DNA of 39,898 nt from Rikenellaceae bacterium (GTDB taxonomy: Bacteria; Bacteroidota; Bacteroidia; Bacteroidales; Rikenellaceae). The notes under the pieces were generated by a model. It had not been told where the DNA came from. It saw only the letters and a program-made list of their open reading frames with translations, and searched no databases. The translations under genes and the position numbers were made by a program. The stretch is from assembly GCA_017415005.1 (NCBI GenBank), contig JAFQJK010000116.1, positions 1 to 39,898 of the forward strand, in the 5' to 3' direction. This document shows positions 23,923 to 32,409 of the stretch, in pieces (the stretch's first letter is position 1; each line of letters opens with the position of its first letter).

Positions 23923-25248
23923 CTACTCCTCCGACGCCTTCATCTCCTGCAACAGGGCATTGTACTTTTCGTACTTGGCCTTCATGGCCGGGTCCTCACG
24001 CAGGCGGAACGTCACGCTCTTGAGCAGGTCGACGGTCTGCACATCCTCGGGGTTGAGCTCATGGGCCTTCTCAAGCGGATCGAGCGACCTGGCATAGGCG
24101 GCATTGACCTTGGCGGCCTCGGCCTTGTAGTCTGCCTGATTGGTGAAGGTGATCTTGTCGAGCTCCTTCTGCATGGCATCGCCCTTCTTGATATGAAGCA
24201 GGCCCAGGTTGAAGAAGCTGCTGTAATCGTCCGGAGCAAGCTGTGACGACTTCTCGAAAGCACCGATCGCCTTGTCGGGCTCGTCGAGCATATCATAGAT
24301 ACGCCCCAGGCCGATATACAGGAAAGCGTTGTTCGGATCGTTGGCAATGGCGTTCTCAACGATCGGCACGATCTCACGGCTGCTACTGCCGGCATCCGAG
24401 TACACCATGATCAGACCCTGCACGATATCGTTGTTCTTCGGGTACTTCTGGAGACCTTCCATCAGCACGTCCTTGGCGGCCTGCATATCACCCAGCCCGT
24501 TGTAGCAATGGAACAGGTAATAGTAAAGATCGCCGTTCGAGCCGTAGTTATACTTCTGAGCCTCCTTCAGATACTTCAGGCCGCGCTCCCACTCATTGGC
24601 TGCCGCGTACAGGAAGCCGGCGTTGAAAGCGGCCATCGTATCAGCATAGGCAACGGCCGGATGGATCTGGGCATCGTAGGCCAGTGCGATCGCATCGGCA
24701 GCCTCCTTGTGCTTGCCCAGGTAGAAAAAGTTATTACCTACCTCCTTGCTCCGGTTAGCCACCTGCTTGAGACCGTCCTGCACACGGCCGGCCGATTTAT
24801 TGTCCAGCTCATAGGCCTTGGCAAACGCATCGTATGCGGTCTGCATGGCATTCGGGTTGATCACCAGCTTGGGATTCCAGAACATAATGACACCGTTGTT
24901 GCCGTAGACATCAAAGAAGGGGAACGAGAACTTGTCGTACTCACCCTGACCGACCTTGACCCGAGACTGCTCGGCTTCGCCATACTGATTCACAGCATCC
25001 TGGAACGGCATCTGCATATACAGTCCGTCGGTCGGGGCCGTCGCCGCCCTCAGGTATTGGTTACCCCGGGCGATCCAGGTCGCCGCCTTGGGACCTTTCT
25101 TAGGATCGTTGATATCCGCATCCGATTTGGCCAGAGCCTTGCGGATCGCCACCTGATCCACCCGGAAAGGGGCACTCTGCGGAGTTTGCGCCAGTGCCGG
25201 AGCCAGACCCAGCACAGCCGCGGCTGCAAGCAAGAATAATCGTTTCAT
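23923..25248 (-). CDS. Exported tetratricopeptide-repeat protein
   Basis: 441 residues from the ATG at 25248. The signal peptide MKRLFLLAAAAVLGLAPALAQ is clear. The remainder is mostly helical TPR units: AADTMAAFNAGFLYAAANEWERG-like repeats in the middle and the consensus pair AFLYIGLGRIYDMLDEPDKAI and YSSFFNLGLLHIKKG in the C-terminal third. Such proteins act as protein-interaction scaffolds in the periplasm. No enzymatic motif is visible and the partner is unknown. An alternative ATG at 25260 adds four residues. It starts about 20 nt after the gyrA stop, so cotranscription with gyrA is likely. A hairpin follows at 23871-23903. Confidence 0.87.
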   Translation of the reverse strand: MKRLFLLAAAAVLGLAPALAQTPQSAPFRVDQVAIRKALAKSDADINDPKKGPKAATWIARGNQYLRAATAPTDGLYMQMPFQDAVNQYGEAEQSRVKVGQGEYDKFSFPFFDVYGNNGVIMFWNPKLVINPNAMQTAYDAFAKAYELDNKSAGRVQDGLKQVANRSKEVGNNFFYLGKHKEAADAIALAYDAQIHPAVAYADTMAAFNAGFLYAAANEWERGLKYLKEAQKYNYGSNGDLYYYLFHCYNGLGDMQAAKDVLMEGLQKYPKNNDIVQGLIMVYSDAGSSSREIVPIVENAIANDPNNAFLYIGLGRIYDMLDEPDKAIGAFEKSSQLAPDDYSSFFNLGLLHIKKGDAMQKELDKITFTNQADYKAEAAKVNAAYARSLDPLEKAHELNPEDVQTVDLLKSVTFRLREDPAMKAKYEKYNALLQEMKASEE

Positions 25249-25269
25249 ATTCACGTTCATTAAGAATTA

Positions 25270-27819
25270 TTATTCGGTTTGTTCCTGTTCAGGCTGTCGG
25301 GCGGACCCGGAGTCTGCGGCCACGCCCTCTGCGCCTTCGCCGCCGGCAGCACCGGCCGGCACCTCTGCCTCCTCCTCGCTCTTGGGCACCGCGATCACCG
25401 AGGCGATCGCATCGCTACCGCGCAGGTTGATCACCTTCACGCCCTGAGTGGCACGGCCGCACAGGCGGATATCGGCGATCGGGATGCGGATCGTAAGGCC
25501 CGACTTATTGATGCTCATCAGGTCGTTCTGGTCGGTCACGGTCTGGATCGAGATCAGCTTACCGGTCTTCTCGGTGATCTGAATGGTCTTCACACCCTTA
25601 CCGCCGCGGTTGGTCACCCGATAATCGTCAAGGTCGGTGCGCTTGCCGTATCCGTTCTCCGACACCACGAGGATATCGGCCTTGTTGTCAGGTTCCACAC
25701 AAACCATACCGATCACCTCGTCGCCCTCTTCGATGCTGATCCCGCGCACACCGGCACCGGTGCGCCCGATAGCCCGGACGGCTCCCTCGTGGAAGCGGAT
25801 CGCCTTGCCCTCGCGGGCCGCGATCAGGATCTGCGCGTCGCCGCTGGTCAGCTTGGCCTCGATCAGCTGGTCGCCCTCGCGGATCGTGATCGCGTTCACG
25901 CCGTTCTGGCGCGGGCGCGAGTAGGCCTCGAGCTGCGTCTTCTTGATCGAGCCGTCCTTGGTGCACATCACGATATAATTGTTCTCGACATACTCCCGGT
26001 CATTGAGCCGGCGCACGTTGATGTAGGCACGTACCTTGTCGTCGGGCTCGATCATGATCACGTTCTGGATCGCACGGCCCTTCGACGAGCGCGTACCCTC
26101 GGGGATCGCGTACACCTTGAGCCAGTAGCAGCGGCCCTTCTCGGTAAAGAAGAGCATCGTATTGTGCATGCTCGTCACGTAGATATGCTCGATGAAGTCC
26201 TCATCGCGCGTGGCGCTGCCCTTGGCCCCGACCCCGCCGCGGCTCTGCGTGCGGTACTCGGCAAGCGGCGTACGCTTGATATAGCCCATATGCGAGATGG
26301 TGATCACCATCTCCTCGTCGGCATAGAAATCCTCGGGATTGAACTCGCCGGCGCTCATCTCGATCTCGCTGCGGCGCTCATCGCCGTACTTCTCCTTGAT
26401 CTCGAGCATCTCGTCCTTGATGATCTGCATCTGCAACGCCTCGTCGGCCAGCACATCCTTGTAGTAGGCGATCAGCCTGCACAGCTCGTCGTACTCGGCC
26501 TGCAGCTTGTGGCGCTCCAGCCCGGTCAGGGCGCGCAGCCTCATGTCGATGATGGCGCCAGACTGCGCCTCGCTCAGGTTGAAACGCTCCATCATAGCCG
26601 CCTTGGCCGCATCGGGGGTCTCGGATCCACGGATGATCGAGATGATCTCGTCGATATGGTCGAGCGCGATCAGCAGGCCCTCGAGGATATGGGCGCGCTT
26701 CTCGGCCTGGGCCAGGTCGTAACGCGTACGGCGGACGATCACGCTGTGGCGGTGCTCGACGAAATTATGGATGATCTCCTTGAGGTTGAGCAGCACAGGG
26801 CGCCCGTCGACCAGGGCAATGTTGTTGACCGGGAAGGTCGACTGCAGCTGGGTATACTTGTAGAGGTTGTTGAGCACCACGCTGGCCACGGCATCCTGCT
26901 TGAGGATGATCACGATGCGCATACCGTTGCGGTCGCTCTCGTCGTTGATGTACGAGATGCCCTCGAGCTTCTTCTCGTTGATCAGGTCGGCGATCTTCTT
27001 GATCATCTCGGCCTTGTTGACCATATAGGGGATCTCGGTCACCACGATGCACGTACGACCGCTGTGCGTATACTCGATCTCGGTCTTGGCGCGCATCACC
27101 ACGCGCCCGCGGCCCGTTTCGAACGCCTCCCGGACCCCCTCGAGGCCGTAAATGATACCGCCCGTCGGGAAGTCGGGCGCCTTGATATACTTGGTCAGCT
27201 CGCTGACCTCGATGTCGCGGTTATCGATATAGGCACACATGGCATCGACCACCTCCGAGAGATTGTGCGGGGGCATATTGGTCGCCATACCCACGGCGAT
27301 ACCCGAAGTACCGTTGACCAGCAACAGCGGGATCTTGGTCGGCAGGACCGTCGGCTCCGGGATCGTATCGTCGAAGTTGAGCGTGAAATCGACCGTGTCC
27401 TTGTCGATATCGGCCATCACCTCGTCGGCGATCTTCTGCATGCGCGCCTCGGTGTAACGCATGGCCGCCGGCGAGTCGCCGTCGACCGAACCGAAGTTAC
27501 CCTGGCCGTCGACCAGCGGGTAGCGCATGCTCCACTCCTGGGCCATACGGACCATCGCATCATAGACCGACAAGTCGCCGTGCGGGTGGAACTTACCGAG
27601 CACGTCGCCGACGATACGGGCCGACTTACGGTGGGGTTTATCCGAGTAGAGATTCAGCTCGTTGCTCATATCGTAGAGGATACGCCGGTGCACGGGCTTG
27701 AGGCCGTCGCGCACATCGGGAAGCGCTCTCGAAACGATCACAGACATCGAATAGTCGATGTAGGCGGTCTTCATTTCCTCCTCGATATTGATCTTAATGA
27801 TTTTTTCTCCTTCTGCCAT
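25270..27819 (-). CDS. gyrA: DNA gyrase subunit A, with Leu83 in the quinolone-resistance region
   Basis: Cleavage-religation subunit of DNA gyrase, introducing negative supercoils with GyrB. With the ATG at 27819 it has 849 residues. The winged-helix domain contains the catalytic Tyr122 ([10 protein letters not shown]), same number as E. coli. The C-terminal beta-pinwheel carries the GyrA-box-like NRGGKG near [16 protein letters not shown], distinguishing it from ParC. An acidic Glu/Ala/Gly tail ends the protein. In the quinolone-resistance region [12 protein letters not shown] the residue at position 83 is Leu (codon TTG at 27573-27571), where susceptible bacteria usually have Ser; Asp87 is intact. 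The frame could start 9 nt earlier (MKIMAEGE). A good promoter lies at 27854-27884. Confidence 0.97.
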   Translation of the reverse strand: MAEGEKIIKINIEEEMKTAYIDYSMSVIVSRALPDVRDGLKPVHRRILYDMSNELNLYSDKPHRKSARIVGDVLGKFHPHGDLSVYDAMVRMAQEWSMRYPLVDGQGNFGSVDGDSPAAMRYTEARMQKIADEVMADIDKDTVDFTLNFDDTIPEPTVLPTKIPLLLVNGTSGIAVGMATNMPPHNLSEVVDAMCAYIDNRDIEVSELTKYIKAPDFPTGGIIYGLEGVREAFETGRGRVVMRAKTEIEYTHSGRTCIVVTEIPYMVNKAEMIKKIADLINEKKLEGISYINDESDRNGMRIVIILKQDAVASVVLNNLYKYTQLQSTFPVNNIALVDGRPVLLNLKEIIHNFVEHRHSVIVRRTRYDLAQAEKRAHILEGLLIALDHIDEIISIIRGSETPDAAKAAMMERFNLSEAQSGAIIDMRLRALTGLERHKLQAEYDELCRLIAYYKDVLADEALQMQIIKDEMLEIKEKYGDERRSEIEMSAGEFNPEDFYADEEMVITISHMGYIKRTPLAEYRTQSRGGVGAKGSATRDEDFIEHIYVTSMHNTMLFFTEKGRCYWLKVYAIPEGTRSSKGRAIQNVIMIEPDDKVRAYINVRRLNDREYVENNYIVMCTKDGSIKKTQLEAYSRPRQNGVNAITIREGDQLIEAKLTSGDAQILIAAREGKAIRFHEGAVRAIGRTGAGVRGISIEEGDEVIGMVCVEPDNKADILVVSENGYGKRTDLDDYRVTNRGGKGVKTIQITEKTGKLISIQTVTDQNDLMSINKSGLTIRIPIADIRLCGRATQGVKVINLRGSDAIASVIAVPKSEEEAEVPAGAAGGEGAEGVAADSGSARQPEQEQTE

Positions 27820-27853
27820 AATTTTCACTTTCGTAACGCCCGGCTAAGATACT

Positions 27854-27884
27854 CAAAATTCTTCGAATGACCAAAAAAAACAAA
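27854..27884 (-). promoter_or_regulatory. Probable promoter of gyrA
   Basis: On the minus strand TTTG (27884-27881), 19-nt spacer, GAATTTTG (27861-27854), matching the Bacteroidetes consensus in all but the first -7 base. The T-rich spacer is followed by a leader of about 27-30 nt. Confidence 0.55.
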
Positions 27885-27956
27885 GGGTTTCGGGGTGTGC
27901 AAACGGCACACTTCCGGAACCTTTCGGGCTATGTCCGGGAACAGCTGCGGCGGGGC

Positions 27957-28592
27957 TTAGCGGAAATCGATCACCTCGGCCGACGGGTGTTTCGAGCGGT
28001 CGAAGCGGAACTGCGAGGCAGGGAGCTTCGCACCCGGTACGATACGGTCGATCAACACCTCCACGTCGGCCGAGGACTCGCCAACGCGGTAGCTGAGCTT
28101 GGCCGGGAGCCCCGTTGCGGCATCGATCCACAGCGTGATCGACTTATAGGCCTCGTTGGGCGTGCGCGGGGCGAGGCGGATCACCTCGCAGTTCCGTCCG
28201 TTCACCGGCTCGGTCCCGGCATGGACATGCGTGAGCTCGCCGTCAAGAAAGCGGAAGACCTGCGTGGGATTGGCGAGGATCGTCCGGTCCGCAGGATCGG
28301 CCGTCTCGATCACGACCTCGTCGTCGGCCGGGTTGTAGCTCTCGCGTACCCTCCCGTCGCTGTACACTTCGGTACCGCTCACCTCGATGCGGTAGCAGTC
28401 GCCGCTCACCACGTAGCTGCCCGGCGTGGCGCCGAACTCGCCGTCCATGCGGGCCTCGAAATCGACCCGGTAGCTCGGATAGCTGTCTATTTGCGCGGCC
28501 AGGCGGCGCAGCAGCGCGTCGGACTTCTCGTCGGCCCTGGCAGTGAACACGGCCAACAGGACGCCAAGCGACAACAAAACGTATTTTCTCAT
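27957..28592 (-). CDS. LolA-like outer-membrane lipoprotein carrier family protein
   Basis: Periplasmic protein of 211 residues. The signal peptide MRKYVLLSLGVLLAVFTARA is followed by a LolA/LolB-type half-barrel with the pattern YPSYRVDFEARMDG...GSYVVSGDCYRIEV, the segment PTQVFRFLDGELTHVHAGTE and a closing region ending in FRFDRSKHPSAEVIDFR. LolA carries lipoproteins from the inner to the outer membrane. Bacteroidetes LolA-like proteins next to ftsK are recurrent, but specific lipoprotein transport by this member is an inference. It follows ftsK by 96 nt. That gap contains a CCCGGAC/GTCCGGG hairpin (28636-28655) without a U-tract. No strong promoter is seen in the gap, so it probably shares the ftsK transcript. 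Confidence 0.82.
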   Translation of the reverse strand: MRKYVLLSLGVLLAVFTARADEKSDALLRRLAAQIDSYPSYRVDFEARMDGEFGATPGSYVVSGDCYRIEVSGTEVYSDGRVRESYNPADDEVVIETADPADRTILANPTQVFRFLDGELTHVHAGTEPVNGRNCEVIRLAPRTPNEAYKSITLWIDAATGLPAKLSYRVGESSADVEVLIDRIVPGAKLPASQFRFDRSKHPSAEVIDFR

Positions 28593-28688
28593 AGCTGGTT
28601 ATTTTCGACGGATTATCTATCAGTTATACGCACATCCCGGACCGGAGCGTCCGGGTCGCCGAACGGCGCGGACGGAAACCAAGCCCGG

Positions 28689-31490
28689 CTAAAAGGGCTT
28701 CCCGCCGTCGAGACCGCTGAGCAGCAGCTCGAGCGAGTGCATATCGGCGATCAGCACCTCGCGCGGCTTGCTCCCCTCGGCGCGCCCCACGATGCCGGCC
28801 GCCTCGAGCTGGTCCATGATACGGCCCGCCCGGTTGTACCCGATCGAGAAACGCCGCTGGATCGACGAGGTCGACCCCTGCTGGTTCTGCACCACAAAGC
28901 GGGCCACGTCGTCGAACATCGCATCCATCTGCCCCAGGTCGGCCCCTTTCGACGCGCCGGCCTCGCCCTCGGGCACATACTCGGGCAGCTCGTAGGCACA
29001 CAGGTAACCGCGCTGGTTGCCGATGAACTCGGTGATCCGCTCGATCTCGGGCGTGTCGACGAAGGCGCACTGCACGCGCGTAAGCTCGCTGCCGGTCGAG
29101 ATCAGCATATCGCCCCGGCCGATCAGCTGGTTGGCCCCGGGCTGGTCGATGATCGTGCGCGAGTCGATCATCGACGTGACGCGGAAAGCGATGCGCGCCG
29201 GGAAGTTGGCCTTGATCAGGCCTGTGATGATATTGGTTGTCGGGCGCTGCGTGGCGATCACCAGGTGGATACCCACGGCACGCGCCAGCTGCGCGATACG
29301 CGCGATCGGCGTCTCGATCTCGCGCCCGGCCGTCATGATCATATCGGCAAACTCGTCGATGATCACCACGATATAGGGCAGGAAACGGTGCCCCTTCTGG
29401 GGGTTGAGCCGGCGCCGCGCGAACTTGTCGTTATACTCCTTGATGTTGCGCACCTCGGCCTTGCGCAGCAGGTCATAGCGGTTGTCCATCTCGATGCAGA
29501 GCGAGTTGAGCGTATAGATCACCTTGTGCGTGTCGGTGATGATCGCGTCGTCCTCACCCGGCAGCGAGGCCAGGAAATGACGCTCCAGCTTGGAATAGAG
29601 CGTCAGCTCGACCTTCTTCGGGTCGACAAGCACGAACTTCAGCTCGGCAGGATGCTTCTTGTAGAGCAACGACGAAATGATCGCATTGAGCCCCACCGAC
29701 TTACCCTGACCCGTAGCACCGGCCACCAGCAGATGGGGCATCTTCGCAAGGTCGATCACGAACGTCTCGTTCGAGATGGTCTTGCCGAGCACGATCGGCA
29801 GCTCATAGGCCGAGTCCTGGAACTTGACGGACTTCACGACCGAGTACATCGACACGACCTCCTTGTCCTTGTTGGGCACCTCGATGCCGATGGTCCCCTT
29901 GCCAGGGATCGGCGCGATGATGCGGATGCCGAGCGCCGAAAGGCTCAGCGCGATATCGTCCTCGAGGTTCTTGATCTTCGAGATGCGGATGCCCGGCGCC
30001 GGAACGATCTCGTAGAGCGTCACCGTCGGCCCGATCGTCGCTTTGATCTTGTCGATGCGAATACCGAAGTTCTCAAGCGTCTCGATGATCCGGTTCTTAT
30101 TCTCATAGATCTCCTCCTCAGTCACGCGCACATCAACCTTGTGGTCCTCCAGCAGCTCGACCGGCGGACGCTGGTAGCTCGACAGCTCGAGCGTCGGGTC
30201 GTAAAGCGCATTGTCGATCTCGTCGTCCGACAGCACCTCGTCGGCGGCCGTCGTCGCATCGACGATCTCGAGGTCGGCAGGCCCCGCCTGAGCCGGAGCG
30301 GCGGCCTGCGAAAGGTCGGTCACGGCGAACTCGCCGTCGGGCGCAATAGCGGCATCGGGACGCACCCCTGACAAGGCATCCACGACGCTCCGCGGCTGCC
30401 CTGGCGGCAGGGCGGCGGGGATCGTCGTTACAGTTGCAGGCCCCGGCTCGTCACCACGGCGGTCGACCACGACAAAGCCGTCGACTGCCGCATCAGACCC
30501 GGCATCCGCCCCGGCCCCGGGCGCCTCATCGTCGAGCAGCGAGACCACCTCGCGCGCCGGGCCCTTATCGGCGGCTACCGCCGCCAGGCCCTCGGTCCCC
30601 ATATCAATGACGCGCGGGCGGTCAGCCTCGTCCGCAGCGCGGTGTATCCGAAAGCCGTCCTCGTCCTCGATCACCTCGTCATCATCTTCCGCACCGAGGT
30701 CGGTAATACTGAATTCGTCCTGCGGAAGGACCTCCGGCTGATCCGCCTGAGCCGGTTGCGTATCGCCCGCGGTATCGGGCTGCGCCGCGCCATCCTCCTC
30801 ATCGTTCGCTTCGGCACGGTGCGCGACCATCTCGGCCGTCCTATGCACAACGGCCTCACCCACTTTCAGACTGTTGTCGACCATGGCCTTGCCCACGCGG
30901 TTGACCAGTCCGATCGTACTGCGGTTGACCCACACGGCGTATAGGATGATCGAAAGGAAAAGCAACAGGCCTGTGCCGATCTTGCCGAGGAACGACGAGA
31001 GCCACTGCGACACATAGATGCCGTGCAGGCCGCCGAGCCCCGAACCGAACACGCCCCATGCCGAGCCGAAGAGGTAGCCGAGCGTGACGGAACCCAGGAT
31101 CATCAGCACGAGGGCGAAGCGCACGGACCGGCGCAGGAACATCGGCCGGAAGCGCATAATGCGCAATGCCAGGACGATCAGCACGACCGGAATGCAGACC
31201 CCGAACACGCCGAACCAGTCGCCCACCAGGTATTCGGAAACCAGCGCGCCGAGCCGCCCCCCCCAGTTGAGCACAACACCCCCCTCGGCACTGAACAGGC
31301 TGTCCCAGTGCACGACATCCTGGTCGTCAGCCCAGTAGAAATAGTAAGAAACGACGGAAACGAGGATGAAAAGCGCGAAGAACAGCAGCGCAAAGCCATA
31401 GACCCAGCGCTGATTGTCGGTCAGGCCGCGGGGCTTGGGCTTCGGGCTCGTCTTCGGAGCCGCCTTAGCGGTTTTCTTGGTGGCTGCCAT
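28689..31490 (-). CDS. ftsK: DNA translocase FtsK
   Basis: Septum-anchored hexameric ATPase that pumps chromosomal DNA and assists dimer resolution during division. 933 residues: basic N-terminus, four membrane helices (about 31-50, 93-112, 124-145 and 172-190), an acidic Ala/Asp/Glu-rich linker (about 225-430), and the motor from about 440. Walker A is GATGQGKS (591-598) and Walker B IVVIIDE (707-713). The C-terminal gamma winged-helix domain (about 865-930) contains SIQRRFSIGYNRAGRIMDQLE, which in homologues reads the KOPS-type polar DNA sequences. It lies 27 nt after murI and before the lolA-like gene. The linker is low-complexity and likely variable between strains. Confidence 0.96.
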   Translation of the reverse strand: MAATKKTAKAAPKTSPKPKPRGLTDNQRWVYGFALLFFALFILVSVVSYYFYWADDQDVVHWDSLFSAEGGVVLNWGGRLGALVSEYLVGDWFGVFGVCIPVVLIVLALRIMRFRPMFLRRSVRFALVLMILGSVTLGYLFGSAWGVFGSGLGGLHGIYVSQWLSSFLGKIGTGLLLFLSIILYAVWVNRSTIGLVNRVGKAMVDNSLKVGEAVVHRTAEMVAHRAEANDEEDGAAQPDTAGDTQPAQADQPEVLPQDEFSITDLGAEDDDEVIEDEDGFRIHRAADEADRPRVIDMGTEGLAAVAADKGPAREVVSLLDDEAPGAGADAGSDAAVDGFVVVDRRGDEPGPATVTTIPAALPPGQPRSVVDALSGVRPDAAIAPDGEFAVTDLSQAAAPAQAGPADLEIVDATTAADEVLSDDEIDNALYDPTLELSSYQRPPVELLEDHKVDVRVTEEEIYENKNRIIETLENFGIRIDKIKATIGPTVTLYEIVPAPGIRISKIKNLEDDIALSLSALGIRIIAPIPGKGTIGIEVPNKDKEVVSMYSVVKSVKFQDSAYELPIVLGKTISNETFVIDLAKMPHLLVAGATGQGKSVGLNAIISSLLYKKHPAELKFVLVDPKKVELTLYSKLERHFLASLPGEDDAIITDTHKVIYTLNSLCIEMDNRYDLLRKAEVRNIKEYNDKFARRRLNPQKGHRFLPYIVVIIDEFADMIMTAGREIETPIARIAQLARAVGIHLVIATQRPTTNIITGLIKANFPARIAFRVTSMIDSRTIIDQPGANQLIGRGDMLISTGSELTRVQCAFVDTPEIERITEFIGNQRGYLCAYELPEYVPEGEAGASKGADLGQMDAMFDDVARFVVQNQQGSTSSIQRRFSIGYNRAGRIMDQLEAAGIVGRAEGSKPREVLIADMHSLELLLSGLDGGKPF

Positions 31491-31517
31491 ATAGTTGTCG
31501 GCCGGCTGTGCGCCGGG

Positions 31518-32297
31518 TTAAATCATCGTCAGGGCCTGGCGGCTCTTAGCCTCCAACTTGCGGCGGTAGGCCTCGTCCGCTGCGGTGAAAAAGGCATACT
31601 CTGCCCGGTGGCCGGCCTCTGCCTCCAGGCCATGCTCGGCGAGCAGGTGGGCCACCCGCCGCTCGACGGCCGGGGCCGGATCGACCAGCTCGACGTCGAG
31701 ATCGCCGATCACCTGCCGCATGACCGGCGCGAGGAACGGGTAGTGCGTGCACCCGAGCACGATACGGTCGGCACCGGCGGCAAGCATCGGCTCGATCGCG
31801 CGGCGCACGGCCATCTCCGCCCCGGGCGTGTCCTCCTCATTGGCTTCGACGATCTCGACGAAACCCTCGCCCACGGCCGAAAGAATCCGCACACGGTCGC
31901 CGTAGCGGGCGACGCTTTCACGGAACAGGTGTCCGTTGAGCGTATTGCGCGTGGCCAGGATACCTACGACGCCGCTGCGGGTCGTCATGGCAGCCGGCTT
32001 GACGGCCGGTTCCATGCCGACGAACGGCACGTCGTACGTCGCGCGCAGGTGGTCGATCGCGGCAGCCGTCGCTGCGTTGCACGCCACGACGATCAGCTTG
32101 GCCCTCCGGTCCAGCAGGAAGCGTACGGCCTCGTCGACATAGCCGATCACCTCCTCCGCGGGCTTGGGCCCGTAAGGGCAGTTCTTGCCGTCGCCGAAAT
32201 AAACGAGCGACTCGGCGGGCATCGCCCGCCGCAACTCCTTCCACACCGTCAATCCCCCGAGGCCCGAATCGAGCACTCCTATCGGCGCATTGTCCAT
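31518..32297 (-). CDS. murI: Glutamate racemase
   Basis: Cofactor-independent racemase that supplies D-glutamate for the peptidoglycan stem peptide. At 259 residues it has the usual length. IGVLDSGLGGLTV (6-18) carries the first catalytic Asp-Ser pair, and the two catalytic cysteines are Cys73 in VVACNAATAAA and Cys183 in VLGCTHYPFL, with the neighbouring His185. FGDGKNCPYG (34-43) replaces the usual FGDTARxPYG, a Bacteroidetes-like variation. Located between purL (112-nt gap) and ftsK (26-nt gap), so coexpression with ftsK is likely. No regulatory site is visible. Confidence 0.96.
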   Translation of the reverse strand: MDNAPIGVLDSGLGGLTVWKELRRAMPAESLVYFGDGKNCPYGPKPAEEVIGYVDEAVRFLLDRRAKLIVVACNAATAAAIDHLRATYDVPFVGMEPAVKPAAMTTRSGVVGILATRNTLNGHLFRESVARYGDRVRILSAVGEGFVEIVEANEEDTPGAEMAVRRAIEPMLAAGADRIVLGCTHYPFLAPVMRQVIGDLDVELVDPAPAVERRVAHLLAEHGLEAEAGHRAEYAFFTAADEAYRRKLEAKSRQALTMI

Positions 32298-32409
32298 TAC
32301 CTTGCTTGCTCTATGTTACCGTTCCGCGACGAGAACCGGTGCCTCCGGCACCCTCCGCCGCCGGGGCCGGGCCGACATGCCGCCGGAATGCAGCGGCACG
32401 CGCCCGGGC

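Noticed and set aside
25279..27870. Open frame of about 860 codons on the plus strand
   Set aside because: Antisense to gyrA, no recognisable domain, composition typical of a shadow frame.
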